Positions 55,358 to 64,000 of a DNA stretch of 64,000 nucleotides are shown here, piece after piece. The DNA comes from JBHJHP01 sp042219855 (GTDB lineage: Bacteria > Bacteroidota > Bacteroidia > Bacteroidales > UBA5342). The stretch covers positions 1 to 64,000 of the forward strand of contig NZ_JBHJHP010000008.1 in NCBI RefSeq assembly GCF_042219855.1. The letters run 5' to 3'. The notes beneath the pieces were generated by a model that was not told the origin of the DNA, ran no database searches, and worked only from the letters and a program-made list of their open reading frames with translations. Both the position numbers and the translations under genes were made by a program. The stretch's first letter is position 1. The number at the start of each line of letters is the position of its first letter.

Positions 55358-56752
55358 CTACTCTGCAAACCAGGGTTTGATATAGTTGTTGTTTACGACT
55401 ATGGCGTTGCTATTATAATTGCGTTCGCTGATACATGTCGGGTATCGGAATGGTATACCGTTCTGATTGGCGAGCGGATCGGGATTCGGTGTGAGAACCG
55501 GATAGCCTGTTCTGCGCCAGTCTGTCCATACTTCCAGCTGTGTAAACATGGCATCATATTTATTAAGGATGATCGTCTCAAGATTGATGTCGGCAGCGGT
55601 CAGAGAAGAAGTGGCCGTAATAAATTCTTCCGGTGCCTCAGCTCCGGTAGCCCATAAAACAGACGCTTTTATTCCGTCGTTACAAGCCTGGGCTGCCAGG
55701 TCGTTACTTCCTTTTCTTAACTGAGCTTCGGCTTCCAGGAATTTGGCTTCAAACGATGTAACCAGGGGAACCGGTTGGGCGGAAGCATTAAACAGCGGAC
55801 CAATTTCACTGGCTTCGAGTACAGGTGTACGCGTATCAATTCCCGAAGGCGTATAACTTCCGTTGGCATCTTCAGCACAGTAAAATGGTAATCTTGGGTC
55901 GCTATTTGCTTTGAGCCGGTCTACCAGGTAGGCTCCCATGCCCATATAACCTGGACGTAACACATAAAAGGCATACCACTGGTTGGCATTGTTTGCGGTT
56001 TCACCAAAAGCAGCCATGGCGTTGTCAGCTTCCTCTGTCATCCCAAACTGCAGACAATAGAGTACACTGTCTGCACTGTAGGCGTAGTGTTTACTGACCC
56101 GGTTGAAATAGCGTGCCTTTAGTGTCCATGCCAGTTTAATCCACTTCTCAGCATCTCCTCCGAAAATAAGGTCATCCGATCCGGGAAGAAGCAGGTTGGC
56201 ACTTTCTGGTTTACTCAATTCTGTGATCGCCTGGCTCAGGAGATTCTGGACCTGTTGATAAACCATTTCCTGCGTGTCGTATTCAGGATTCAGGTTTTCA
56301 AGTCCTTTAATGGCCTGAGAAAACGGGATGTCTCCCCAGATATCGCTGGTATAACCACCGGCCCAGGCCTTCAGGATCAGACCTATGCCTTTGTAATACG
56401 GATTCACACCTTCTGCCTTGTCCATAAGGTCACAGGCAGGATCAAGCCAGTCGGTATAGATGGATTCCCAATCGTTCTGGTTATCACCTTCAAAGATCCG
56501 GTAGCGCGCATGTTCCTCCAGGGATTGGTCTTTTAATCCAGCCTGGCTTTGCATGAAAACGGATGTTTCGCGGGCCAGCTCTCCGGTAACATTTCCGAAC
56601 AGGGCAACCTCGGCAGCCGTTAGCAGGTTCGCCTCAGGTACCACAGACGGGTCATTGGGCGAAACATCGTATCCTTCGATGTAACTCTCTGTACATCCTG
56701 TAGTGAGTGCCAAAGCACAAACTATTCCTATTGTGAATTTTAAGATTTTCAT
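55358..56752 (-). CDS. susD: SusD/RagB-like glycan-binding lipoprotein
   Basis: This 464-residue surface lipoprotein (FTIGIVCALALTTGC) of the SusD-like_2 group is helical and TPR-like. Segments include FEGDNQNDWESIYTDWL, LKAWAGGYTSDIWGDIPFSQ and WTDWRRTGYPVLTPNPDP. It captures oligosaccharide for the SusC channel; the next gene encodes GH32, so the ligand is probably a fructan. It begins 12 bases after susC ends. Confidence 0.96.
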   Translation of the reverse strand: MKILKFTIGIVCALALTTGCTESYIEGYDVSPNDPSVVPEANLLTAAEVALFGNVTGELARETSVFMQSQAGLKDQSLEEHARYRIFEGDNQNDWESIYTDWLDPACDLMDKAEGVNPYYKGIGLILKAWAGGYTSDIWGDIPFSQAIKGLENLNPEYDTQEMVYQQVQNLLSQAITELSKPESANLLLPGSDDLIFGGDAEKWIKLAWTLKARYFNRVSKHYAYSADSVLYCLQFGMTEEADNAMAAFGETANNANQWYAFYVLRPGYMGMGAYLVDRLKANSDPRLPFYCAEDANGSYTPSGIDTRTPVLEASEIGPLFNASAQPVPLVTSFEAKFLEAEAQLRKGSNDLAAQACNDGIKASVLWATGAEAPEEFITATSSLTAADINLETIILNKYDAMFTQLEVWTDWRRTGYPVLTPNPDPLANQNGIPFRYPTCISERNYNSNAIVVNNNYIKPWFAE

Positions 56753-56764
56753 ATGTGCGGTTTT

Positions 56765-59700
56765 TTAAAAGTTTACTTTTACACTGAACAGATATGATTT
56801 GGTTCCCGGCATATTAAAGTAGTCGAAACCGTTCAGGTTCGATCCGGCACCGGTCAGGCTTGTTTCCGGGTCAACACCGGGATAATCGGTTTTTAACCAT
56901 AAATTACGACCTGTTGCTGTGAGTGTGATGTCTTTAATGTAGTTTGAAACGGTCCCTTTTGTACGGTATTTATACGACAGGGAAAGGTCGCGCAACCGGA
57001 TCCATGATCCGTCGTAGCGCGCATTTTCACCGGGACCCCAATCCCCAAGTACATAGCGGTAATAATCCTCCTTGGTGATGGGAACATCATTAGGAGTCCC
57101 ATCTTCTTTCACACCTTCCACGATGATTGTTCCTTCGCGGTCGGCAGTGATAGCAGTACGTCCTATCTGGTTTAAACGGGCGATAGTACCACCCCACAGA
57201 TCGCCACCCTGACGAATATCCAGCAGGAAGCTGAGACTCAGATTCTGATACTGAAAGGTGTTCCGGATATTCGCCATCCAGTCAGGAAACGGGTTACCAA
57301 CATATCCTCTGTTATCAGCGATAATCGGATACCCTTCAGCATCACAGACCATCAGTCCGTTATCATCACGCAACCACATGTCAGAATACAACGCACCGTA
57401 AGGTTTTCCTACAATTGCATATGAACCGAATCCGGTAAATGCGGATTCTATCTCAATCTCTTTGACCACGGGATTGCCTTCAGCATCAACGGCATCGTTC
57501 AGTTTAAGAACTTCATTAACGTTTCGGCTGAAGTTGCCAATAATATCCCAGCGGAACTGAGCTGATTTAACCGGTGTTATACCAAGCGTAACTTCAATGC
57601 CCTTGTTAACCATTTCTCCGGAGTTTTCCCAGATGTACTGGTAGCCTGAGGTGGAGGCGATTGGACGCTGAACCAGAATATCTGTTGTGGTCTGATGGTA
57701 ATACGTCAGGTCGGTATAAATTCTACCGTTAAAGAACCGCAGGTCAAGACCACCTTCAATACCGGTAGTCAATTCCGGACGCAGTTCATCATTCCCCATT
57801 GTGGCTGATCGTGTAAATCCGTTCTGACCAAGGTAAGGCCAGCCCAGACCGTTTGTCATACCAGCTGCCACAGAAGGTTGGGTATAATAGGTTTGTGTCC
57901 GGTATGCTTCGTATGTATATTTATAAGCCTGTGGATTATTACCGGCTTTTGCCCATCCAAGTCTGGCTTTACCAAAACTGAGGACATTATTTTCCGGCAA
58001 TACTTCAGAAAATACAAATGAACCGGTAACAGAAGGATAGAAGAAATCTTTTTTAGCACTTCCCAGAGTTGAAGCCCATTCATTTCGTCCTGTCACATTC
58101 AGAAATAACATATCCTGCCATTCCAGGTCGGCGACGAAAAACAGGGCTGCTGTCCGTACAGTATATTGTTCTTCGTAACTGTAAAGGTCGGAGCCATTAC
58201 TAAGGTTGTAAAAGTCAGGAGCAGACAAATTCCTTGCCCTTCCGAACAGGTTCTGGTAGAACTGTTCATTCAGGTTATGACCCAGACTTAAATTCCCCAG
58301 CAGGTTTTTGCCGAATTTGTGTTTGGCGGAGAGGATAAAGTTGGAGTAGAATTCGCGGTTGCGTTTCATGTTTTCCGTCACTTCACCTAAGCCATCACCT
58401 GCGTCTCCACCGTTTGAACCCAGGGCGATTATTCCCTTCCTGGAATCCGTATAAAAGTCAATGCCTACTTTATAATCCAGGGTCAGCCATTTATAGTTAT
58501 AGTTGAAACCGGTATTTCCCATAAACCTGTCCTGGCTGTTTTTGAACGTGTTGTTGTATGCTGACCAGTAAGGATTATCGAAATAATCGATGTATTTCCG
58601 TTGCACACCCTCAGGCGTTTCATAACCGCCTTCTGCAGGATCATTCAGATTGTAGCTTACCGGCGTACGAAACAGAGAAAGCATAAGACCGGCGAGGTTG
58701 CTCCCTTTTTGTGCTTTGTTTCCACCGGATTTAATATAGGCAGCCGTTCCGTTTATTTTTAGGCCTGGAGCCACATCGGCATCGCCGGTTAAACGGGCAG
58801 ATGTACGGTCGTAATACGTATTGGGAATGATCCCTTCAAGGGTTGAATTACCAATGGATAACCTCAAAGAACCTTTTTCATCACCTCCCGATACCGAAAA
58901 GTTATGAATGTGTGATACGCCGGTACGAAAGAAATTGTCAACATTATCAGTTGGCTGAATGCCCAGATCTGATAGTCTGGCACCCCAGCTCACATAGGTA
59001 TCCATGCCGAATTCCCCGTTGCTGCCTTGTGAATACACATTCTGAAATTCAGGAAGTTTGTTCACCTCAGATAATTCCAGGGAATAATCGTATGATGCCC
59101 TGATTTTACCTTTGGAGCCGCGTTTGGTGGTATAGACTATGGCGCCGTTTGCTGCCCGCACACCATACAGCGCTGCTGCAGCCGGCCCTTTAAGGATGGT
59201 TACACTTTCCACATCAGCCGGGTTAATGTCCAGCGCACCGTTCGACGGGTCTACACCTTCCAGGTCCTTGTTGTACGGATTATCTCCGGCCACAGTCTGA
59301 ATAGTGGAATTGTCTATAGGAACACCATCAACAACAATCAACGGCTGGTTATTGCCGGTAAACGACGAACTTCCGCGGATGATGATCTTACTGGAAGCTC
59401 CAGGTACGCCGGCTGAACTTACCACCTGAACGCCTGAAGCTTTGGCGGACAAGGCCTGAATGGCATTCTGCTCGCCGGATTTCATAATGTCATCCGATGA
59501 AACCTGGGAAGTGGCATATCCCAATGCTTTGGCTTCACGCTTAATCCCCATGGCCGTAACTACAAGTTCCTCAATGTTAATGTTGGCTGGTTTCAGGGTC
59601 ACGTTTAAAACGGTTTTACCGCTTACATCTACGTATTGTGTCTCCATTCCCACAAATGAAAACACCAGGACTTTTGCATTGGCAGGTACCTCAATGGAAT

Positions 59701-59878
59701 ATTTCCCATCAACATCAGTGATGGAGCCGGAAGAGGTGCCTTCCAAAACTACTGTTACACCTGGTATAGGCGAATTATCTTCCGCAGAAGTAACAACACC
59801 TGTAACAGTCCTTACCTGTCCTTTAAATGTAAAGGACATCAGAATTCCTAATAGGAGTAAAAAGGTCTTTAGTCGCAT
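56765..59878 (-). CDS. susC: SusC/RagA TonB-linked outer-membrane transporter
   Basis: This 1037-residue SusC-family importer has a signal peptide and a carboxypeptidase-D-like N domain (VRTVTGVVTSAEDNSPIPG). The SusC/RagA hallmark EELVVTAMGIKREAKALGYA precedes the plug (GVQVVSSAGVPGASSKIII; LKGPAAAALYGVRAANGAI), and the barrel ends in SYLFSVKVNF. It heads the susC-susD-GH32 locus. No dedicated hybrid two-component or ECF regulator is adjacent in the window. Confidence 0.97.
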   Translation of the reverse strand: MRLKTFLLLLGILMSFTFKGQVRTVTGVVTSAEDNSPIPGVTVVLEGTSSGSITDVDGKYSIEVPANAKVLVFSFVGMETQYVDVSGKTVLNVTLKPANINIEELVVTAMGIKREAKALGYATSQVSSDDIMKSGEQNAIQALSAKASGVQVVSSAGVPGASSKIIIRGSSSFTGNNQPLIVVDGVPIDNSTIQTVAGDNPYNKDLEGVDPSNGALDINPADVESVTILKGPAAAALYGVRAANGAIVYTTKRGSKGKIRASYDYSLELSEVNKLPEFQNVYSQGSNGEFGMDTYVSWGARLSDLGIQPTDNVDNFFRTGVSHIHNFSVSGGDEKGSLRLSIGNSTLEGIIPNTYYDRTSARLTGDADVAPGLKINGTAAYIKSGGNKAQKGSNLAGLMLSLFRTPVSYNLNDPAEGGYETPEGVQRKYIDYFDNPYWSAYNNTFKNSQDRFMGNTGFNYNYKWLTLDYKVGIDFYTDSRKGIIALGSNGGDAGDGLGEVTENMKRNREFYSNFILSAKHKFGKNLLGNLSLGHNLNEQFYQNLFGRARNLSAPDFYNLSNGSDLYSYEEQYTVRTAALFFVADLEWQDMLFLNVTGRNEWASTLGSAKKDFFYPSVTGSFVFSEVLPENNVLSFGKARLGWAKAGNNPQAYKYTYEAYRTQTYYTQPSVAAGMTNGLGWPYLGQNGFTRSATMGNDELRPELTTGIEGGLDLRFFNGRIYTDLTYYHQTTTDILVQRPIASTSGYQYIWENSGEMVNKGIEVTLGITPVKSAQFRWDIIGNFSRNVNEVLKLNDAVDAEGNPVVKEIEIESAFTGFGSYAIVGKPYGALYSDMWLRDDNGLMVCDAEGYPIIADNRGYVGNPFPDWMANIRNTFQYQNLSLSFLLDIRQGGDLWGGTIARLNQIGRTAITADREGTIIVEGVKEDGTPNDVPITKEDYYRYVLGDWGPGENARYDGSWIRLRDLSLSYKYRTKGTVSNYIKDITLTATGRNLWLKTDYPGVDPETSLTGAGSNLNGFDYFNMPGTKSYLFSVKVNF

Positions 59879-60192
59879 GTCTCGTTTTTTTAAGTTAACT
59901 GTTAAAATTAGTTAACCTATTGATATTGCAGAGGTTATATCAGCGTGCGTGCTTTTTTGATACGTATACAGTTATTGTGTCTTGATTATGGGCTTATCCT
60001 GATTGCAGAATGCCGTTTGTACTACTAAACAGGTATTTGGTTGATTTGAAAACGGCGCGACAAGCGAGGGCTTCGTTTGTAACGAAACCCTCGCTAAGCA
60101 AACTAAGCGTGAAACCCTTGCGGAGAAAATCATAACATCTTGGTATTTCCAACCGGAATACGCGCTCTATCTTTGTAGTGAAATCTTAAAGG
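59879..60192. other. Divergent intergenic region with a strong hairpin
   Basis: About 314 bases separate susC (minus) from the His-rich gene (plus). GCGAGGG...CCCTCGC arms with an inner TTCGTT/AACGAA pair form a strong hairpin at 60064-60094, without a T-tract. A -7 box (TATCTTTG, 60168-60175) serves the plus-strand gene. Confidence 0.6.
60168..60175 (+). promoter_or_regulatory. -7 box for the His-rich/TonB gene pair
   Basis: TATCTTTG matches TAnnTTTG and ends 17 bases before the ATG at 60193. A TTG at 60140-60142 is a loosely spaced -33 candidate. Confidence 0.5.
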
Positions 60193-60549
60193 ATGAGAGT
60201 TAAAGCGTTACATAGAGCCATCTCCTGTTTTTTGCTTGCAGCATTTACCATGTATGTGGTAACACAAACGGTATTCCTGCATACACATAAGATGCCTGAC
60301 GGAACTGCAATCACACATGCTCATCCATACAATAAAACAACAGAACAAGCACCGTTCAAAACGCATCATCATACATCGGTAGATTTTATGATGCTGCATC
60401 ACCTTCACCTTTTATTCTTTGTTATTATAAGTTTTGCATTTGCACAGATCACAAAGACACATCTGATTCGTTTAGCCGATCTGTTCAGAAATGTAATGAC
60501 ACCCTTCTCTGCTTCTGTATTGGGCAGAGCTCCACCAAGCTTTACCTGA
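60193..60549 (+). CDS. Small His-rich membrane protein
   Basis: This 118-residue protein has an N-terminal hydrophobic segment (ISCFLLAAFTMYVVTQTVFL) and a second one (LHHLHLLFFVIISFAFAQIT). Between and around them is a histidine-rich stretch (HTHKMPDGTAITHAHPY; FKTHHHTSVDFMMLHHLHL). The histidines face the periplasm if the first segment is a signal anchor. It precedes a TonB receptor by 63 bases, an arrangement that suggests metal binding or handing a metal to the receptor. No named family is recognised. Confidence 0.7.
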   Translation: MRVKALHRAISCFLLAAFTMYVVTQTVFLHTHKMPDGTAITHAHPYNKTTEQAPFKTHHHTSVDFMMLHHLHLLFFVIISFAFAQITKTHLIRLADLFRNVMTPFSASVLGRAPPSFT

Positions 60550-60612
60550 CATATTCTCTTTTCTCAGCATTTATGCTGATCCTAATTTATTACTAACGAT
60601 TTAAATGTAATC

Positions 60613-62982
60613 ATGAAACGTATTGTATTACTGGCTGTATTGTCAGCCGGATTAAATATGGCTATGGCTGAAAATACTAAAGCATCTGCCAGTATCGAAG
60701 GCCGGGTAACCTCAGGAGAAAACGAAATACCTTTTGCATCAGTGGCTGTGAAAGGGAGTACGGTAGGGACGCTTACCGATGCAACCGGATTTTATGAACT
60801 GGAGGATTTGCCTGTTGGTGAATTGACCATAGTAACACGCATTGTGGGTTATAAGCCTCAGGAAAGAACGGTGATAACGAGGCCCAACGAAAAAATTGAG
60901 ATAAGGTTTGATCTTGAAGAAGATGTTCTGGACTTACATGAACTGGTGGTATCGGCTGACCGCAGCGCGATGAAACGGACCGACGCACCGGTTATTGTAA
61001 ATACCCTTTCGCCAAAACTATTCAATACCACGCAATCTGTTACGCTGAGCGAATCGCTTAATTTCTGTCCCGGATTACGTCTGGAAAACAATTGTCAGAA
61101 CTGTGGTTTTACACAGGTTCGCATGAATGGAATGGAGGGGCCGTATTCACAGATACTGATAAATAGTCGTCCTATATTCAGCGGACTGGCCGGAGTTTAT
61201 GGTCTGGAGCTGATTCCGTCGAACATGATCGAAAAAGTTGAAGTTGTGCGAGGGGGTGGTTCAGCATTGTTTGGCAGTAATGCCATTGCCGGAACCATAA
61301 ACCTGATTCTGAAAGATCCGGTTCGTAACGCTTATGAAGTCGGTTCAAACTATACCATGACCGGTGCAGGGATAAACGGATCCGGCGGTGCAGCGCAGGA
61401 GTATTCCCTAAATTTCAATTCTTCACTGGTTTCAGAAGATCAGAGAACCGGACTGGCCATTTATGGTTTTACACGTGATCGCCAGATGTTTGATGCCAAC
61501 GGGGATGGATATTCCGAGTTGGCACCTATGAAAAACCTCACATTGGGTGCACGTGTGTTCCAAAAGCTGGGATTCCATAATAAAGTAGCCATTGATTTTT
61601 TTACCATAAATGAAAACCGCGAAGGTGGAAACAAACAGGATTATCCGCTGCATGAGCGTGATGTGGCCGAAGCCGTTTCACACGATCTGAAAACAGCAGC
61701 GATTACATACGAACAGTATTTCAGGCAGTATGATATGCTATCTGTCTTTGCATCCGGACAGTTTCTGAACAGGGATTCTTATTACGGTGCGAACTATTCG
61801 TTAAGTGATTATGGTAATTCAAAAGACCGTACATACAATATTGGTGCTCAGTATAAGGCCGTTTTCGATCATTCATCTTTGGTTACAGGTATTGAAAACA
61901 CCGGTAGTTACCTGGTAGATCAGAAACTGGGATATCCGGATTATGCGAATGCCGTTATTTCGGGTGATTCAATCGTGAGTGTGCCTCATACCGAAAATAC
62001 AACTGTGTCGGATCAGTCATCCGTTACAACCGGTGCTTTTGCACAGTACGAATTGAAGCTTAACAGGGCCACGGTGGCTGTTGGTGCCCGTTTCGACCAT
62101 TACAGGATTCAGGATCATGCCAAGGCTGATTCTGAAGTGAAAAGCGGCAATGTCACTAGTCCGCGACTAAGCCTGATGTATAAAATTATAAATAATCTGC
62201 AGGCGCGGATGAGCTATTCACAGGGCTATCGTGCGCCGCAAATATTCGATGAAGACCTGCATATTGAAACATCCGGTTCTCGTCAGGTCATTAATGTTAA
62301 TGATCTGAATCTGAAGCAGGAAACAAGCCACAGTGTAATGGCATCGCTCGATTATAACGGGATGGTCGGCAAGGTATTCACCGGATTGCTGCTCGAAGGA
62401 TTTTATACCCGTTTGCAGGATCCGTTTGTGAATGAAATTGGAATTCCTGATGAAACAGGTCGTGTGGTATATACGCGTAAAAATGCAGAGGATGGCGCTG
62501 TTGTTGCGGGATTAAATGTAGAGTTCAAGTTGAGACCGGCAGAAGATTTTTCACTGACATCCGGGTTTACAATTCAGAAAAGTGAATACGACGTACCACA
62601 GGAATTTAATGAAACACGCTTTTTCAGAACACCAAACCACTACGGGTTTTTTGCCCTGGACTGGGACTTTGCTAAAAATATTTGTTTATCAGCCACAGGA
62701 AATTACACAGGGAAAATGCTGGTGCCATATTTCGGTCCGGATACGGATCCTGATCTTGGTGAATTAAGAATTTCACCGGCTTTTTTCGATTTTGGGGCGA
62801 AGATAAGCTATACGGTTCAGCTTAAAAATGCCCGGATGGAATGGCTGTGTGGTGTGAAGAATGTGTTCAATGCATACCAGTCGGATTTTGATCTGGGTAA
62901 AGACCGCGATCCGGCCTATATGTACGGACCCGTTACACCACGAACAGTTTATGTGGGCGTAAAATTCGGAAATGTGCTGTAG
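60613..62982 (+). CDS. TonB-dependent receptor, probable metal/metallophore type
   Basis: This 789-residue receptor has a signal peptide, a carboxypeptidase-like domain (ASIEGRVTSGENEIPFASVA) and a plug with CQNCGFTQVRMNGMEGPYS and VEVVRGGGSALFGSNAIAG. The barrel ends with VGVKFGNVL. The CxxC-Gly element in the plug, together with the His-rich neighbour, points to a metal such as copper, zinc or heme iron instead of a glycan. It is not linked to a SusD partner, unlike the susC gene nearby. Confidence 0.88.
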   Translation: MKRIVLLAVLSAGLNMAMAENTKASASIEGRVTSGENEIPFASVAVKGSTVGTLTDATGFYELEDLPVGELTIVTRIVGYKPQERTVITRPNEKIEIRFDLEEDVLDLHELVVSADRSAMKRTDAPVIVNTLSPKLFNTTQSVTLSESLNFCPGLRLENNCQNCGFTQVRMNGMEGPYSQILINSRPIFSGLAGVYGLELIPSNMIEKVEVVRGGGSALFGSNAIAGTINLILKDPVRNAYEVGSNYTMTGAGINGSGGAAQEYSLNFNSSLVSEDQRTGLAIYGFTRDRQMFDANGDGYSELAPMKNLTLGARVFQKLGFHNKVAIDFFTINENREGGNKQDYPLHERDVAEAVSHDLKTAAITYEQYFRQYDMLSVFASGQFLNRDSYYGANYSLSDYGNSKDRTYNIGAQYKAVFDHSSLVTGIENTGSYLVDQKLGYPDYANAVISGDSIVSVPHTENTTVSDQSSVTTGAFAQYELKLNRATVAVGARFDHYRIQDHAKADSEVKSGNVTSPRLSLMYKIINNLQARMSYSQGYRAPQIFDEDLHIETSGSRQVINVNDLNLKQETSHSVMASLDYNGMVGKVFTGLLLEGFYTRLQDPFVNEIGIPDETGRVVYTRKNAEDGAVVAGLNVEFKLRPAEDFSLTSGFTIQKSEYDVPQEFNETRFFRTPNHYGFFALDWDFAKNICLSATGNYTGKMLVPYFGPDTDPDLGELRISPAFFDFGAKISYTVQLKNARMEWLCGVKNVFNAYQSDFDLGKDRDPAYMYGPVTPRTVYVGVKFGNVL

Positions 62983-63095
62983 TTATACCAATAAATTCAT
63001 TCAGGCAGTGTCCTTTTTATCTGACTTTCACATGTGAGGTCAACTTAATTGACTCCAAAGCGTTTAAATAATGAATGTGATAATGTGTTGATATA

Positions 63096-63848
63096 ATGAA
63101 TTCGGTTTTACCTTTTACAGAACATACAAAGATGGCGGATGTGATCCACAGGGATTACCGCTTAATTCCCATTATTGGCCGCTTTGGTATCGAATATGGA
63201 TTTGGGAATAAAACGATCTCTGAAGTGTGTCACGATAACGGGATCAATGCCCTGTTTTTTCTGGAGATCATCAACTCTTTTCATAATCATCAGTATTTCC
63301 CGCAGGAACAGCTGCAGAATTATCCGGCTAAATTGATAATAAAATATTTGTCCAATACACACCGGTGGTATCTGAAAGATAAGATTCCTGAGATTCAGGG
63401 ATATATTGACAAAATGCAGGAAACAGTCAATGAGGAAAACCATAAAAACATTAAACTGTTAAATGATTTTTTCAGGGACTACAGGACAGAACTCGTCAAA
63501 CACCTGGAAGAGGAGGATAAGAATATATTCCCTTATGTGCTGGAGCTGGAGGAGGCCGTGGAACATGCACAGATTCCGCCTCACCTGAAGAATGAACTGG
63601 ATCATGAGCCCATAGAGGAATACGAGCGTAATCATGAAGATCTGGAGGTTAAGCTCAGCGATCTGAAGAACCTGATTATTAAATATCTTCCGCCCTTGTT
63701 ATGCAAGGAGCTCTGTCAGAAACTGCTGACCGAACTCTTTCGACTGGAAGCGGATCTGGAAGACCATTCCCGCATTGAGGATAAAGTTCTGATACCGAAA
63801 GTTAAACTACTCGAAAAAATCGCGTTGGAGATCAATGGTTCACACTGA
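63096..63848 (+). CDS. Hemerythrin-domain protein (ScdA/RIC-like)
   Basis: This 250-residue protein has an N-terminal ScdA-N-like helix region (TKMADVIHRDYRLIPIIGRF) and a C-terminal hemerythrin four-helix bundle. The di-iron ligands are visible in LVKHLEEEDKNIFP and HSRIEDKVLIPK. RIC proteins repair iron-sulfur clusters after nitric oxide or oxidative damage. The N domain normally has a Cys-Cys pair after a YGxxY segment, but here reads FGIEYGFGNKT, without cysteines, so the repair function may be altered. The next gene overlaps its end. Confidence 0.85.
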   Translation: MNSVLPFTEHTKMADVIHRDYRLIPIIGRFGIEYGFGNKTISEVCHDNGINALFFLEIINSFHNHQYFPQEQLQNYPAKLIIKYLSNTHRWYLKDKIPEIQGYIDKMQETVNEENHKNIKLLNDFFRDYRTELVKHLEEEDKNIFPYVLELEEAVEHAQIPPHLKNELDHEPIEEYERNHEDLEVKLSDLKNLIIKYLPPLLCKELCQKLLTELFRLEADLEDHSRIEDKVLIPKVKLLEKIALEINGSH

Positions 63849-64000
63849 CAAAAAAGACACGCTTATTATTGCTTCCGGACAGTTTATGTGCCGGTTTGGA
63901 ATTAAAACCATGCTGAGCGTGCTGGGTAATGAACCGGATATTATTGAGATGAACGATTTTAATAGTATCATTCACCATCTTACCCGTGAAAATCCGGTGA
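63835..64000 (+). CDS. Probable response regulator, N-terminal fragment (window edge)
   Basis: The ATG at 63835 overlaps the end of the hemerythrin gene by 14 bases, and the frame stays open to the window end (55 codons). It reads TLIIASGQFMCRFGIKTML then EPDIIEMNDF, which looks like the start of a receiver-like domain. In many Bacteroidota a LuxR-type regulator follows this hemerythrin gene. The overlap indicates translational coupling. Without the rest, the class is inferred. Confidence 0.55.
   Translation, partial: MVHTDKKDTLIIASGQFMCRFGIKTMLSVLGNEPDIIEMNDFNSIIHHLTRENPV

Overview
The window reads as chromosomal DNA of a Bacteroidota bacterium, most likely an order Bacteroidales/Marinilabiliales-type polysaccharide degrader. 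The sequence evidence is a SusC/SusD pair with a glycoside hydrolase, several further TonB-dependent receptors, secreted proteins with type IX secretion (T9SS) C-terminal sorting domains, DUF4249 and DUF481 proteins, LytTR/TPR-histidine-kinase signalling, and promoters with the Bacteroidota -7 box TAnnTTTG. The NhaD-type antiporter fits a saline or alkaline habitat. Genus assignment is not possible by eye.

Layout. 1-360: a direct repeat flanking a degenerate 3' end of what looks like a 5S rRNA gene plus its terminator, so an rRNA operon may end just left of the window. 461-7182 (minus): fructosamine kinase, low-molecular-weight phosphatase, PriA, C-terminal processing protease, PfkB sugar kinase. 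7287-8282: a tRNA-Asn followed by a tandem array of small GIY-YIG nuclease genes, each flanked by a partial copy of the tRNA 3' end carrying a palindrome. 8387-22844: CatB-like acetyltransferase, DoxX, DUF481, pectate lyase, FabD, DUF4249/TonB receptor pair, aldo/keto reductase, LepA, NhaD, PpiD. 22955-29462 (plus): TPR histidine kinase, LytTR response regulator, stand-alone LytTR protein, thioester-reductase-like protein, T9SS repeat protein and a small outer-membrane-type protein. 29578-32862 (minus): ackA, 3-hydroxyacyl-CoA dehydrogenase, pta. 32996-40114: Nudix, VOC protein with a coupled broken gene, TlpA-like lipoprotein, T9SS-type secreted protein, SDR/MarR, and a small monooxygenase. 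40228-41290: an intergenic array of about 224-240 bp repeats. 41371-46726 (minus): GH31, GH13 and GH37 enzymes for alpha-glucan and trehalose use. 47222-53384 (minus): M13 peptidase and a 1287-residue T9SS protein. 53622-59878 (minus): a small polysaccharide utilisation locus (susC, susD, GH32) for fructan or sucrose. 60193-64000 (plus): His-rich membrane peptide with a metal-type TonB receptor, then a hemerythrin protein and the start of a probable response regulator.

How the genes work together. Acetate kinase and phosphotransacetylase recover ATP from acetyl-CoA made by sugar fermentation. The glycan enzymes feed that route: the SusCD complex with GH32 handles fructan, GH31/GH13/GH37 handle alpha-glucan and trehalose, and the pectate lyase handles pectin. 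The least conventional region is the RNA-gene-associated repeat units at 1-360 and 7287-8282. In both, the 3' end of a structural RNA gene is duplicated with an inserted palindrome and its terminator. At the tRNA each unit carries a GIY-YIG nuclease gene whose stop codon lies in the duplicated tRNA T-arm. This looks like a minimal element that targets RNA genes and is my best candidate for an under-described system.
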